From Seminavis robusta (taxonomy: Eukaryota; Bacillariophyta; Bacillariophyceae; Naviculales; Naviculaceae), in assembly GCA_903772945.1 (NCBI GenBank), contig CAICTM010001624.1, forward strand, positions 1-25,547: a DNA stretch of 25,547 nucleotides, read 5' to 3'. Positions 17,507-25,547 of the stretch are shown piece by piece; position 1 is the stretch's first letter; every line of letters begins with the position of its first letter. The position numbers and the translations under genes are program-made. Under the pieces are notes generated by a model. That model made no database searches. It was not told the DNA's origin and worked only from the letters and a program-made list of their open reading frames with translations.

Positions 17507-18537
17507 ATGCCATCCTCTGCCCGGTGCCACTATGGGCTCTTGTGGATGACTTCATTGGCGCTCTTATTGACGGTCCAAGCCGTGACTGCCGCCACACTGG
17601 AAAAGTCGTGGACGTTGTATCACTCCTCCAATGGAGGCCAAGATTTTGCCCATCGAGCATCCATTGTCCTTTCGTTGGATCCAGAAGCGGAAGGATCGGT
17701 TGATATTTCCATTAGCAACGACAACTCGACGTTGAATGAACAAACATTCTTGGACAACAAGGCCGCTGGATCCTTGTACCAGCTCAAGCTAGTCGAAGAG
17801 GGAAGTGACGGCAGTGATTTTATTCTTTCCAGTGTGCCGGGATGTCAGTTGTTGCGAGCCAATTTCAGGTGGGTAGTGGAGTGGAAGAATGAAAACATGG
17901 GCGAAAATTGCCATTCTTTCTGTTGATTCTCTCAACATATTGTCCATCTTTTCGTTCTCATCACGTGTTTTCCTTTCTCTGCTGTTTTTTCGGTTGTCTG
18001 GCGGTCAGAGAAGAGATTGTACTTACGCTGGGCCCCAAGGCATCTGCCATTAGTTTGACTTATATTCCTTTGGTCAGTCCATTGGCTCCCAAATCGTGCG
18101 ACCATGCCATTTGGGATGAGAAAAAATCCAATTTGCCCGAAGGGTGGGATTCCCGCATTTCGTGGGAAACGGCAACCCCGGGAATGGTATTACGTCCCGT
18201 CATGCCTCAGTATCGTCCTCCTCCTGGTTTGAGATGGTTGCCTCGTATTGGGACCAACGGCAAGCTATACAGTGCTCAGGGACCGCCTGGTGGCGACAAG
18301 GAAAAGGAGGGCGGCGGGCCTGGACAGCAACCCGTGGACAATACACCCTTTGGTTTTGCCAAGCGCTATTGGTACATGCTACTACCACTCTTTTTGGCCA
18401 ACTTTATTGGATCCGATCCTCCTTCGGAAGAAGGCCAATCGGGAGGAGGACAGCAACAACAAGTAGGAGGTCCTCCACCGACGGCAGCACCTGCAGTTGG
18501 AGGTGCCACCAAAAAGCGTCGTGGAAAGCGAGATTAG
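17507..18537 (+). CDS. EMC10: ER membrane protein complex subunit 10
   Basis: The exons are 17507-17868 and 18009-18537, with a 140-base GT-AG intron splitting an Arg codon (AG|A). The product is 296 aa. It has a signal peptide (1-29), then a lumenal beta-rich domain with the family hallmark SSVPGCQLLRANFREE (C113, C151 nearby) across the splice junction. A Gly/Pro/Gln-rich linker follows, and a single C-terminal membrane helix (about 241-255, YWYMLLPLFLANFIG). The tail is short, Gly/Gln/Pro-rich and ends in KKRRGKRD. EMC10 sits on the lumenal face of the EMC insertase, which inserts tail-anchored and multipass proteins into the ER membrane. The basic cytosolic end fits a type I orientation. 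The overall pattern, with the membrane helix followed by a G/Q-rich tail, matches EMC10 of fungi and plants. Confidence 0.8.
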
Positions 18538-18675
18538 ATTTTGTAGTAGCAAAAGAAGAAACTATTGCAGGTTTAATATGTCATGTATAGTTAAATAGTT
18601 TTGGCTAGCTTTCTTGTTTGTTTACAATTGTTCAACCCCACAAGTCAGAGGTAAAGTCTCCGACTCTTGAATCAA

Positions 18676-19243
18676 CTAATTCACGATATTGATCATGTCC
18701 TCCTCCTTATTGTTGGCTTGACAGTATGCCTCAATGTTTTCGGCTGTCATGGTGACCAAGCGGTGTTGTGTTTCAATGCGCCACCATCCAGTGTGGGGAG
18801 ATTGAAAAATGTTGGGCAACTTCCACAACTCGCTATCCATGGGTGGCGGTTCGGTGGTTGTCACATCCAGTCCTGCTCCTGCAATCATCTTTTCTTTCAT
18901 GCATTCAATCAGTTCCTCCTCGTTACAGACAGCCTTTATATGAAAGGATTGGAAGGACAAGAGACACATGTGAGGTCACTCAACACAAAAGAAAACAATC
19001 AATACTTCTTCTCTGTCTGGTTCTTGCACCTCGTGATGCATTGATAAGAAAAGCTGTTGGTTTCATTTGCAATATTTGTGCTCTTCCAAACGTCCCACGG
19101 GTTTGATGGTTCAAGGGCGTATGCAAGCTCACATAATCTGGCTGATTTCTCTTGCGATGACCTGCCGTTTTCACAGCTCCCGCGAAGACCTCGCAGGCTT
19201 CTCCTCCCTGTCGCTGCTGGTGTTCACAGTGCATCGTATGCAT
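18676..19243 (-). pseudogene. D-2-hydroxyacid dehydrogenase, C-terminal remnant
   Basis: Two minus-strand pieces match the end of the D-isomer-specific 2-hydroxyacid dehydrogenase family (glycerate, phosphoglycerate or glyoxylate reductase type). Piece 1 (about 19148-19028) reads DYVSLHTPLNHQTRG, then MKPTAFLINASRG, which holds the catalytic Arg. Piece 2 (18933-18676) reads NEEELIECMKEKMIAGAGLD, then LPNIFQSPHTGWW with the catalytic His, and ends at a TAG. A 94-base gap separates them. A GT-AG splice at CGAG|GTGCAAG gives a premature stop. A GC-AG intron (GGT|GCAAGA to AAAG|GCT) would restore INASRG-A-V-C-NEEE. The N-terminal half, with the NAD-binding GxGxxG motif, is missing: only about 150 bases separate the fragment from the next gene. 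It is most likely a truncated pseudogene. Confidence 0.65.
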
Positions 19244-19255
19244 AAAGTTTCACTA

Positions 19256-19271
19256 ATTTAATTAATTAAAT
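19256..19271. repeat. 16-base AT palindrome
   Basis: ATTTAATTAATTAAAT is its own exact reverse complement. It lies between the dehydrogenase remnant and the 3' end of the DUF2330-like gene. It may be a chance AT-rich palindrome or mark a rearrangement point at the truncated gene. Confidence 0.6.
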
Positions 19272-19390
19272 GCAGAGACGTCTATCCGCATAGCTAGTTT
19301 CCAGCATCACGTCCACTAGAACCGGCCGCGACACTTCCAGCTTGGTGTGACATTCTTTCGAGCTCATCATCTCAATTATTGTTTTGCTTC

Positions 19391-21373
19391 CTACCACCTC
19401 GTTGGCAAGACCCCCACAATCATCATCACAGTCATAGTAACAGCCGCTGTCAAGGACTGCATAACAACAGCACCGCTGCTGTTATACGCTGCACCATCCA
19501 TGCTCTGCCAAAAGTCGTCATCTTTGGGCGTGACATCAATTTGAAGAGTTCCAGCTTGGGGAATTCCAGGGAATTGCTGGACTCCATCGGCAGGGGCATC
19601 GTCGGCCGTGATTCCGGCCAGGGTAGCATCCGCTTGCTCCAAAGCACTATTGATATCGGTGGGTTCAAAGTATCCATCTTCATTGCGGGGAATGGAAATG
19701 CCTTCATTCTGCGCCGCCGTCAAGGCGGAAAAGGATGACGCCATGGAATTGGACCGAGTGGTGGCATCTTCAATCGAAAAGACGGGACGGGGGGCCGTCT
19801 TTTGCCATGTCGGACAGACCAGTTTGGCATTTTGCCAAAAGGTCACGTCACTATTCTCCAAGGTAATTTCCAGGGCGGCGGGAGAATTCAAATCGCACAG
19901 TGGCAGCGCCGTGGCACGGTGCACATTGTTCACGGTTGGTTTTCCCGTGGCGAGGGCAAAATAGGGTTCGACCGACGAGGCGGGAGTGACCAGGTTGCCG
20001 TACATGCGAGTGAGCGTTTGATAGGTCCCGTCAATCATTTGCTGTCCGGATCGTGCCGGAGCCAGAATGGCGTCTTCCAAGGCGGCCGTCAACGCCACGG
20101 GATCCCACTCCCATCCTTCGGGAGGATTCCAAATGTCAAAGCAATCTTCCATGCGAGGATTGACAAGACGAAAGGGCTGATAAATGTGTTCCCATTGGGC
20201 GCATTGAAAGGGAGGCTCGTACAAGAAATTCTTGGGTGGCAAATACTGGTCCAAAACGGCCTGCACGGGTGGAATGGGTGGCACTCCCGCCGTTTCCAAG
20301 GCGGTCAAGAACTCCAACCAATTGGCGGTCGTTTCCAAATCGGCGGGTACCAGATTAATGCCAATCTTGTCACTTACGACAGAAGCAGGTCCGTAGTACT
20401 CGGTGGTCACGGTGAGATTGTTGACCGGTTCGACGGCCCTGGCGAATCGATTGAGATAATCCTTGTAGTAGCAGGCATCGACACTGAACTCCTCTCCCTC
20501 CAGACAACCGACCCAGTCGACAAAGACATCATCCAGTGTAACATCCAAATAGTTGACGGGAACAGCGCGAGTGTCGGCTTGATCACTCAAAAAGTACAAC
20601 TGCAACGTTTGAGGAGTGTCGGTAATGGCTAGCAGGGTGGGTATCTTGTGCGCTTTGGTAGTGGCTGGCAGATTGTATTCTACCGAGAGAGGCTGAATGG
20701 CCCCGGCAGGAGTGTCGGGAGCGACTCGCACGGCTACATAGACGGTTCCAAAGGCATCGTAGTAGTTCAAGACATTGTCAATATTGCCATTGTTCGTGGC
20801 CAAGAACTCGTTCGTCTGCAACCACGCCTTGACGGCATCTTTGTCTCCGTCCAAGACTTGGTAGTCCAAGACACCGGCACGGCCAAAGTCGCCCAAGTCG
20901 GCCGCAAAATCAATACCTCGAATGGGTCTCCCGCGAGTGGGTCCTTGGACGGGACACTGTTGATCAAACAAGACATTGTTTTCGCAGACGGTAAATCCAG
21001 CTGCTTCGGTTCCTTGACGACTAACAGTGGTATCTGCCGCCGCGTTGGTTTCAATTACGAGTTCAAAACGAGGCAAGGTTTCTTGAAAGAGCGCGTGAAA
21101 GAGCAGGGAAGATCCTACTTCCAGTTTGGTAGGAGCTGCTGGCAAGGGGAGAATCCAACCAAAATTTTCGTCGCCTCCGGAGAAATCCATTTGGACCTGC
21201 AGTTGCACCTTTTGGCTACCGTCGTCCAGTTGCTGGACACCCAAGACTACTGCATCGCCCGAAGAAGTCAGTTGATACTCTTGTTCCGGACGTCCAAAAA
21301 AGCCACCATAGGCATCCACCCAAGAGGGTACCACCGCCAACAGCAAGAGGGCTGCTGTTGAGAATCGAATCAT
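19391..21373 (-). CDS. Secreted DUF2330-like protein, probable GPI anchor
   Basis: The protein is 660 aa. The ATG at 21373 is used because the frame's head at 21385 is TTG. A signal peptide covers about 1-21 (MIRFSTAALLLLAVVPSW). The mature N-terminus contains VQLQVQM, then GGDENFGWILPLPAAPTK (about 66-83), the W-I-L-P-x-P core that I associate with DUF2330, a mostly bacterial extracytoplasmic family of unknown function. Later segments carry paired Cys (for example CENNVLFDQQC, CLEGEEFSVDAC). The C-terminus has small residues (NSSGA) followed by a hydrophobic stretch (VVMQSLTAAVTMTVMMIVGV) with almost nothing after it, the pattern of a GPI-anchor signal. It should be exported to the cell surface. 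The DUF2330 call rests on one motif region and secretion features. A long antisense frame (19802-20632) is a shadow. Confidence 0.62.
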   Translation of the reverse strand: MIRFSTAALLLLAVVPSWVDAYGGFFGRPEQEYQLTSSGDAVVLGVQQLDDGSQKVQLQVQMDFSGGDENFGWILPLPAAPTKLEVGSSLLFHALFQETLPRFELVIETNAAADTTVSRQGTEAAGFTVCENNVLFDQQCPVQGPTRGRPIRGIDFAADLGDFGRAGVLDYQVLDGDKDAVKAWLQTNEFLATNNGNIDNVLNYYDAFGTVYVAVRVAPDTPAGAIQPLSVEYNLPATTKAHKIPTLLAITDTPQTLQLYFLSDQADTRAVPVNYLDVTLDDVFVDWVGCLEGEEFSVDACYYKDYLNRFARAVEPVNNLTVTTEYYGPASVVSDKIGINLVPADLETTANWLEFLTALETAGVPPIPPVQAVLDQYLPPKNFLYEPPFQCAQWEHIYQPFRLVNPRMEDCFDIWNPPEGWEWDPVALTAALEDAILAPARSGQQMIDGTYQTLTRMYGNLVTPASSVEPYFALATGKPTVNNVHRATALPLCDLNSPAALEITLENSDVTFWQNAKLVCPTWQKTAPRPVFSIEDATTRSNSMASSFSALTAAQNEGISIPRNEDGYFEPTDINSALEQADATLAGITADDAPADGVQQFPGIPQAGTLQIDVTPKDDDFWQSMDGAAYNSSGAVVMQSLTAAVTMTVMMIVGVLPTRW

Positions 21374-22523
21374 CTTGCTTGACAAACTCTACTACTAGCT
21401 AGATAATAGTAGCAAGGGGTGGATAATGGAAATGCTAATGGGTAGAGTACGGTAGTAGTAACTGGGTGGATAATGGGTAACTGGGTCCGACTTCTTCCGG
21501 TTCGAAGAAGCAGTTTCGTTGTGGTTGCTGGGAAAGGATACCACTCCAGATGCCACCACTCACTGTGCAATGGCAGTGGAGCCATAATGGTAAAGAACAC
21601 ATGTTGAGAAAAGCACTATAAGATAAGCAGTACATTCACATTGCATACATCCTTACTTTTTGTACAGCAGTTCTATAGAAAGACCCTGGTTGCTAGGTTC
21701 AGTCACGACGGTGAAAACTGGGGGTGTCTGCAATAAGTACATGACACAAGGCACATGGAAGGGCCAATCAGAGATATAACAACATCTCCTTTTCATGTCC
21801 TGGATTTAATAGAAATGACAGGCACTCCTCCTCAAAATACATGAACGTTATGTAATTGGCATTGGTACCATTTCTTACATTGCGCGATTAAACTACAGCT
21901 CGTAGCGTGCTGGTACATGTACCGGTACCGGTAACCGGTACTACTCTTGCAATAATAATGTACCAGCAGTTTACCTGGCTTCTATCAAGCTTCTGGTACG
22001 TGTATGCATAGAAGGTGGCTCTAGTAACAGTTGGGGTGACATTCTGGTTTTTAAGGTATTCATCATGTAGATATTATATAACCGGTGTGCTTTGGTACCA
22101 AGCCAGGGACCAAGCCTGGGAGCTTGATAGAGCACCGGCAGCTTGTACTTATGCTGCCAGCATAGCCTGCCTATGCATGCTCCACCCCTCCCTTAAATAC
22201 ATAGTCCCAGCATTCCTGAACATCACCGAAAAAGAACAGCACCTGTCAGCAGAGATGTTCCACACTGTTCCTTACCAGGCAGTTGAGTGTTGCCGAAGAG
22301 CCTTCTGGCAAACTTTCCTTTGCTAGTGCCATGCAGTTCCATGCAGTGTTGTGGCTGTGGGAAGTTATCCCATTCTTTCAGCAAACATTTTGAATGCACA
22401 ATAAAAGTCATCCCAACTCCACCGAATGGCTCCTCTGTAGCTACAGAAGATCTCCCAAAGGCTGTTCGGTGTTATCCCAAAACAGACTGAACATGTTTGT
22501 GCAACCATCACAATAAAGCAGCC
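21374..22523. other. Intergenic, no supported gene
   Basis: The left part is the DUF2330-like gene's promoter, with CTAGCTAG at 21395-21402 flanked by CTACTA and TAGTAG. The middle has a cluster of the motif family: GTACCGGTAC at 21919-21928 followed by CGGTAACCGGTAC. A 103-aa frame (22015-22326) has no motif, and I do not call it. Confidence 0.4.
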
Positions 22524-22862
22524 ATGCCGGAAGTGGTTGACTTGACAGAAGAGCCCGTGAGGGTCAGCTTTGAAGTCCCAGGCAAGCCACTGCCTGAGAA
22601 GAGGATGAGGTTGGGCAAGTATGGTCTGTACCATCCAGGAAGTAAAGAGAAGCAATCATTCAGGCAAGCAGTGAAAGATCTGGTTCCAGCTACAGCCAGT
22701 GGAGTGGTGTTCCCTACTGGTGTGCCGGTAACAGAGAGAAAGGTATCTCGTCCTGCCCTAATCAACCAGGCATGGCGTTGCCTAGGTACCATGATTTGCC
22801 CCTTGCCGCGTTCCTCGAAGATTTCCTTTCAGAATCAATCAACAGGGTTTCCCTGCTCATGA
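22524..22862 (+). pseudogene. RusA-like Holliday junction resolvase, N-terminal part
   Basis: The frame from the ATG at 22524 begins MPEVVDLTEEPVRVSFEVPG, and continues with KPLPEKRMRLGKYGLYHP, SKEKQSFRQAVKDL and VVFPTGVPVT. This is the RusA family start: a beta strand F-x-V-x-G-x-P-x-P-x-x-R-x-R, then Y-x-P and a helix. After about residue 70 the similarity stops, and the frame runs to 22862 without the D-x-D-N and D-D active-site motifs. RusA resolves four-way DNA junctions in phages and bacteria using clustered Asp residues, so this piece cannot be active alone. The matching C-terminal half lies on the opposite strand at the right edge of the window (25238-25547). That suggests either one gene split by an inversion or two copies of one family. 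Confidence 0.55.
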
Positions 22863-23209
22863 TCATGCACTTTAGCCACCAATCCCAGTGTTTCAATGAC
22901 GTGGCCGTTGCTGTTATCGCAGTGAGCCGCCACCGGCTCAAAGTTCACTAGCTGACCAATCTGCAATACATACTCGATAACCAGGCACTGAAAAGCAGAC
23001 AGGTTGTGGTCTATTTCTTGCTGCCACTTATCTTTGTTCTAAGATAACTGGGCCAGGCATTATTAATGCTGCCAGACTTTGACCTTCTAGCCATTATCCA
23101 AGCTGTCATGGAATCCGTCAGCACACCGTCATACCTGCCAAGAGGTGATTACCAGTTGGTATTTCAGTCTGGAAATGTACTGGGCAATCATGCTATTCCG
23201 GTAATGTGG

Positions 23210-24839
23210 ACTTGTCTGCATCCATTTGCGCTTCATGGCTGATGTCTCTTTCCTACCAGCAATGTCGGCCGACATTTCTCGCGAACAGGCTTTGCTTTTT
23301 TTGGCCGTTTGCTTCCCAAACTTTCATACGTAGTGTTGGATTGATTGCTGTTCCTGTAGGCGCATGGCCCCAGGTTCGATTCACCTTGGTTCCCTTGCTA
23401 ACCATGGTCGGGTTTAGATGATCCTGATCAGTTTCAAAGACCTCGACTGGTCCTCCAGCTGAGCCACTGCGCCTGTATGTTGTTAGTTTCCCAACAGACA
23501 AATCTGTGATATCCCTTGATCTTTCGATCAGATCTTCATACATGGTTGAAACTGTATCCAAACCAGCATGGTTCCACTTACAGATTCCTTTGGAAGGATA
23601 GACCGGCCAGTAGGCCACCTGCATAATTCCAGTGTCGTCAGCCTGAAATACCAAGTTTTGGGGGAACTGGAAATCTTTGGCAAAGAAACCTCAGTGATCG
23701 AATCAATTTGGGTTTTAAAATTGTTGTTGTTGTAATCAGTGTCTATTTTAGACAATCTAATTTTAAGCTCATACGGCATCACCCGCTCCCAGCCCTTCAA
23801 TTTGGAGGGATCGAATCCATTCCAGAAGGGCCGATTCACTTCCAGAGCTTTCTCCAATATCTATTGCAAAAAAAAAAAAATAAATCTTGTGCTGTTTGCA
23901 AATTTTTGAATACAAAAGTTGGTTGGCTATTATGTCCAGTTGATTGCATTTGGTATTCAAACCTTCGGTAAGTCTCCTCATTGGCTAATTGTTTCGTAGT
24001 TTTTCCAGCGTGTAACAGTTGGGGTCTATCACTCACTGCAATAATTTTTGTTGGAGTAGTGTGATGAATGACTGCATCTTGCATGGCAGCCGTGTTGTTC
24101 CAGATATTTCTTGACCCTCCTTCCAAAATTATTTGATGTAGTGGGCACCTGGTACTGCCGAGCAAATGCAGCATACTGAAGGCTCGGAGTTCTTCTGGCT
24201 AGCAGCCAACCACTTGATAGTGAAGGGATCAAGTATCTCATTGGATAATTTGGTGAACAGATTTCCTTTGTTTCTTCTCCTCTGTGGCAAGGATCATGGT
24301 GAACATCATGACTTGGGGGGTGGCTCGGTAAAGCACTGGGATGGATGGAGGGAGAATGGAGGATTTGCGTTGCTTTCCCATTCTGGAGATTCCACATTCT
24401 TAAGATTAATTTGGATTCGGAGCATGCTGGATGATGGCTTCAACCGTGTTTTGTTTGGCTTGGACGATGTGCTGTTCAACAGCATGGACAGCATGCAAAC
24501 CAACAGCACGGCTACAGGCAGATTTGCTGGCAATCCCAGTACTGCTGAATGCCGAGTCCTCCTTGGTTGAATCCTTCCTTGATTTAGTACTGGCTTGTAC
24601 AGGTACAAAAATCCAGACAATTCAGTCTGTAGTGGTTCTGTGGGGTTTGTACTAGTAACCGGTGCATTAGCATTGTCATTGGTCTCTCCTATGGTCTCCA
24701 TCATGCTTCCATGCTTGCTTTGGCAGTGTAATGATGCCCTTTTGGCGGCAAACCGGTGCTGTGGCGAATTTGGATCTTTTGGGGCTTCTGTTTGGGCTTC
24801 TGAGTCCATTTGGTCAATTCTGGGCCAATGTGAGTCCAT
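23210..24839 (-). pseudogene. Broken, unrecognised gene (several frames)
   Basis: Protein-like minus-strand segments lie in a row but in different frames. The first runs from an ATG at 24839 (MDSHWPRIDQMDSEAQTEAP). A later one, in another frame, contains AVGLHAVHAVEQHIVQAKQN and ends near 24411. A third ends TPTKIIA at 24037, followed by a good GTGAGT donor. A T-rich tract and AG at 23861 could close a 176-base intron in phase and lead into ILEKALEVNRPFWNGFDPSK (from 23860). The next, after a frame change near 23690, holds LVFQADDTGIMQVAYWPVYP and VSTMYEDLIERSRD. One more change leads to SADIAGRKETSAMKRKWMQ. I recognise no domain. It may be a multi-exon gene of a mobile element or virus-like insert that has decayed. 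Confidence 0.38.
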
Positions 24840-25211
24840 TTTTACATGGTGGTCAAGCCCGGTAAGGGCCCAGATGAGGTCAGGGGTTCAATTTTTGCAG
24901 TTTTTGCTTTTTTTTAAAAGTTTTTTTGGAGTTTGCTCTGAATACCAGATTAGATATAACAAGTTAAAAAGCCCTTAATGCTTAGTACATTGGTATCTTT
25001 TTGGTGCCTTTTGTTGTTTGTTTTGAGCTTCGGCAGCAACAACCACCATGATATAGCTCCATTCCAGAGCCATGCTGCGACCCACTATGAAGTATGTATT
25101 GAGAATGAAATACATAAAAAGAGACTAGTTTTAGACTACTAAAGATGTCCTTAATGGGTGGCCAAACTGATACTGAAAGAGGTACTTTCAGGAGTCAATT
25201 CTGAAGAAGTC
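24840..25211. other. Intergenic in the right-hand accessory region
   Basis: Nothing coding is supported. Between 24890 and 24930 there are T-rich tracts, including a run of eight T then AAAAG. These could be an intron 3' end or a 3' untranslated region on the plus strand. Confidence 0.3.
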
Positions 25212-25281
25212 GCCCTAGCGGACAGCTGAATCGGCGTCTATTGCTGCGCCGACTTTGTCAGTTTCAGCAGTCCACTAGGGC
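25212..25281. repeat. Imperfect inverted repeat at the RusA-like 3' end
   Basis: The left arm GCCCTAGCGGACAGCTGAA (25212-25230) plus TCGGCG (25231-25236) pairs with the right arm at 25247-25281. The right arm contains CGCCGA, then a 10-base insertion, then TTCAGCAGTCCACTAGGGC. The loop is about 10 bases. The right arm encodes the last residues of the RusA-like frame and the left arm lies past its stop. It could be a transcript-end hairpin or a remnant of terminal inverted repeats. Confidence 0.6.
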
Positions 25282-25547
25282 TACTATAAGGATACACTTG
25301 CACCTGGGTCCTTCCTTCACAGGAACCCTCATTGTCAGTAGCTTCAATACCACAATTTCACAACCTGGCTGTCATCATGGTAGACCAACCGGTTCATTCC
25401 ATCCAGCACAAACTTCAGCATATTGTCAATGTCAGGAATGATGGGTCTCACAAAAGGAACTGAATTCTTGAGAATGCCCATAAATCTCCTACTGCCTTTG
25501 AAGTCATTATTGGGTCTCCTCATCCAAAGTGCACCTCCACAGTTACT
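25238..25547 (-). pseudogene. RusA-like Holliday junction resolvase, C-terminal part (frameshifted, runs off window)
   Basis: Read from the right edge on the minus strand, the frame gives ALWMRRPNNDFKG, then IPDIDNMLKFVLDGMNRLVY and HDDSQVVKL. These are the RusA active-site blocks: D-x-D-N, the F-V-L-D-x-x-N helix and the D-D-x-Q-V-V pair, whose Asp residues bind the catalytic metal. At about 25350-25357 the frame meets a stop. Shifting by one base continues the domain as IEATDNEGSCEGRTQVQVYP and ends at a TAG at 25238. The part after the shift fits the family's last beta strands, so a one-base indel, probably in the AAA of GTGAAATTG, has broken the gene. A sequencing or assembly error is the alternative. 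The start lies outside the window. Confidence 0.75.

Noticed and set aside
19802..20632. 276-aa plus-strand open frame
   Set aside because: It is antisense to the DUF2330-like gene, which has a signal peptide, a family motif and a GPI-type tail. The antisense frame has no motif.
23066..23242. Plus-strand frame with PDFDLLAIIQAVMESV and GDYQLV, resembling RusA C-terminal motifs
   Set aside because: The helix and D-D pair match poorly, and the minus strand of the same stretch continues the protein-like segments of the unknown gene. Probably chance, though a degraded second RusA piece is not excluded.
24841..24900. Possible tRNA-like or SINE B box (GGGGTTCAATT)
   Set aside because: No matching A box, stems or cloverleaf could be drawn, and the B box is imperfect.
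1..25547. CRISPR arrays, rRNA genes, prophage or bacterial operons
   Set aside because: No regularly spaced direct repeats, no rRNA blocks and no polycistronic gene packing were seen. Introns and targeting peptides mark the DNA as eukaryotic nuclear.

Overview
The window looks like nuclear DNA of a eukaryotic microalga, most probably a pennate diatom. The reasons are: short GT-AG introns of about 120-180 bases with an A/T-rich 3' end; a plastid presequence with a D-A-F-type cleavage site followed by a twin-arginine thylakoid signal; a transmembrane leucine-rich-repeat protein with a cytosolic N-terminus and P-T-L-A-P-T linkers, a type abundant in diatoms; and a diatom-like ionotropic glutamate receptor. 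Seminavis robusta or a relative is my best guess, but that is recall and not proven here. Genes lie on both strands, mostly with a few hundred bases between them, and there is no operon.

Layout. 1-1.4 kb: a decayed, 5'-truncated retroelement 3' end (reverse-transcriptase polyprotein C-terminus, minus strand) abuts a MYND zinc-finger reading frame. 2.3-3.9 kb: a CofD/YvcK-family gene and a tRNA-Leu(AAG). 4.4-5.6 kb: a two-exon class I haem peroxidase with a predicted thylakoid-lumen address. 5.8-8.2 kb: two divergent direct copies of a roughly 0.9 kb segment, each holding a small, very basic protein gene (98 and 101 aa). 8.3-8.9 kb: a three-exon Pin1-type parvulin with a 14-base internal exon. 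9.9-12.2 kb: an ionotropic glutamate receptor. 12.8-13.8 kb: a BTB/POZ protein, divergent from the LRR transmembrane protein at 14.3-16.9 kb. 17.5-18.5 kb: EMC10 of the ER membrane protein complex. 18.7-19.2 kb: the C-terminal remnant of a D-2-hydroxyacid dehydrogenase. 19.4-21.4 kb: a secreted, probably GPI-anchored DUF2330-like protein.

From about 22.5 kb to the right edge the sequence looks like decayed accessory DNA. A RusA-type Holliday-junction-resolvase N-terminus lies on the plus strand. The C-terminal half of such a protein, with its catalytic Asp motifs and one frameshift, lies on the minus strand at the window edge. Between them is a broken, unrecognised minus-strand gene.

The intact genes are mostly independent housekeeping, signalling or surface functions and do not form a pathway. 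The items most worth following up are the duplicated basic proteins, the thylakoid-lumen peroxidase lacking the ascorbate-binding Arg, the split RusA-like gene with its unknown neighbour, the eukaryotic CofD-like and DUF2330-like proteins, and palindromic motifs (GTACCGGTAC and CTAGCTAGC families) that recur between genes.
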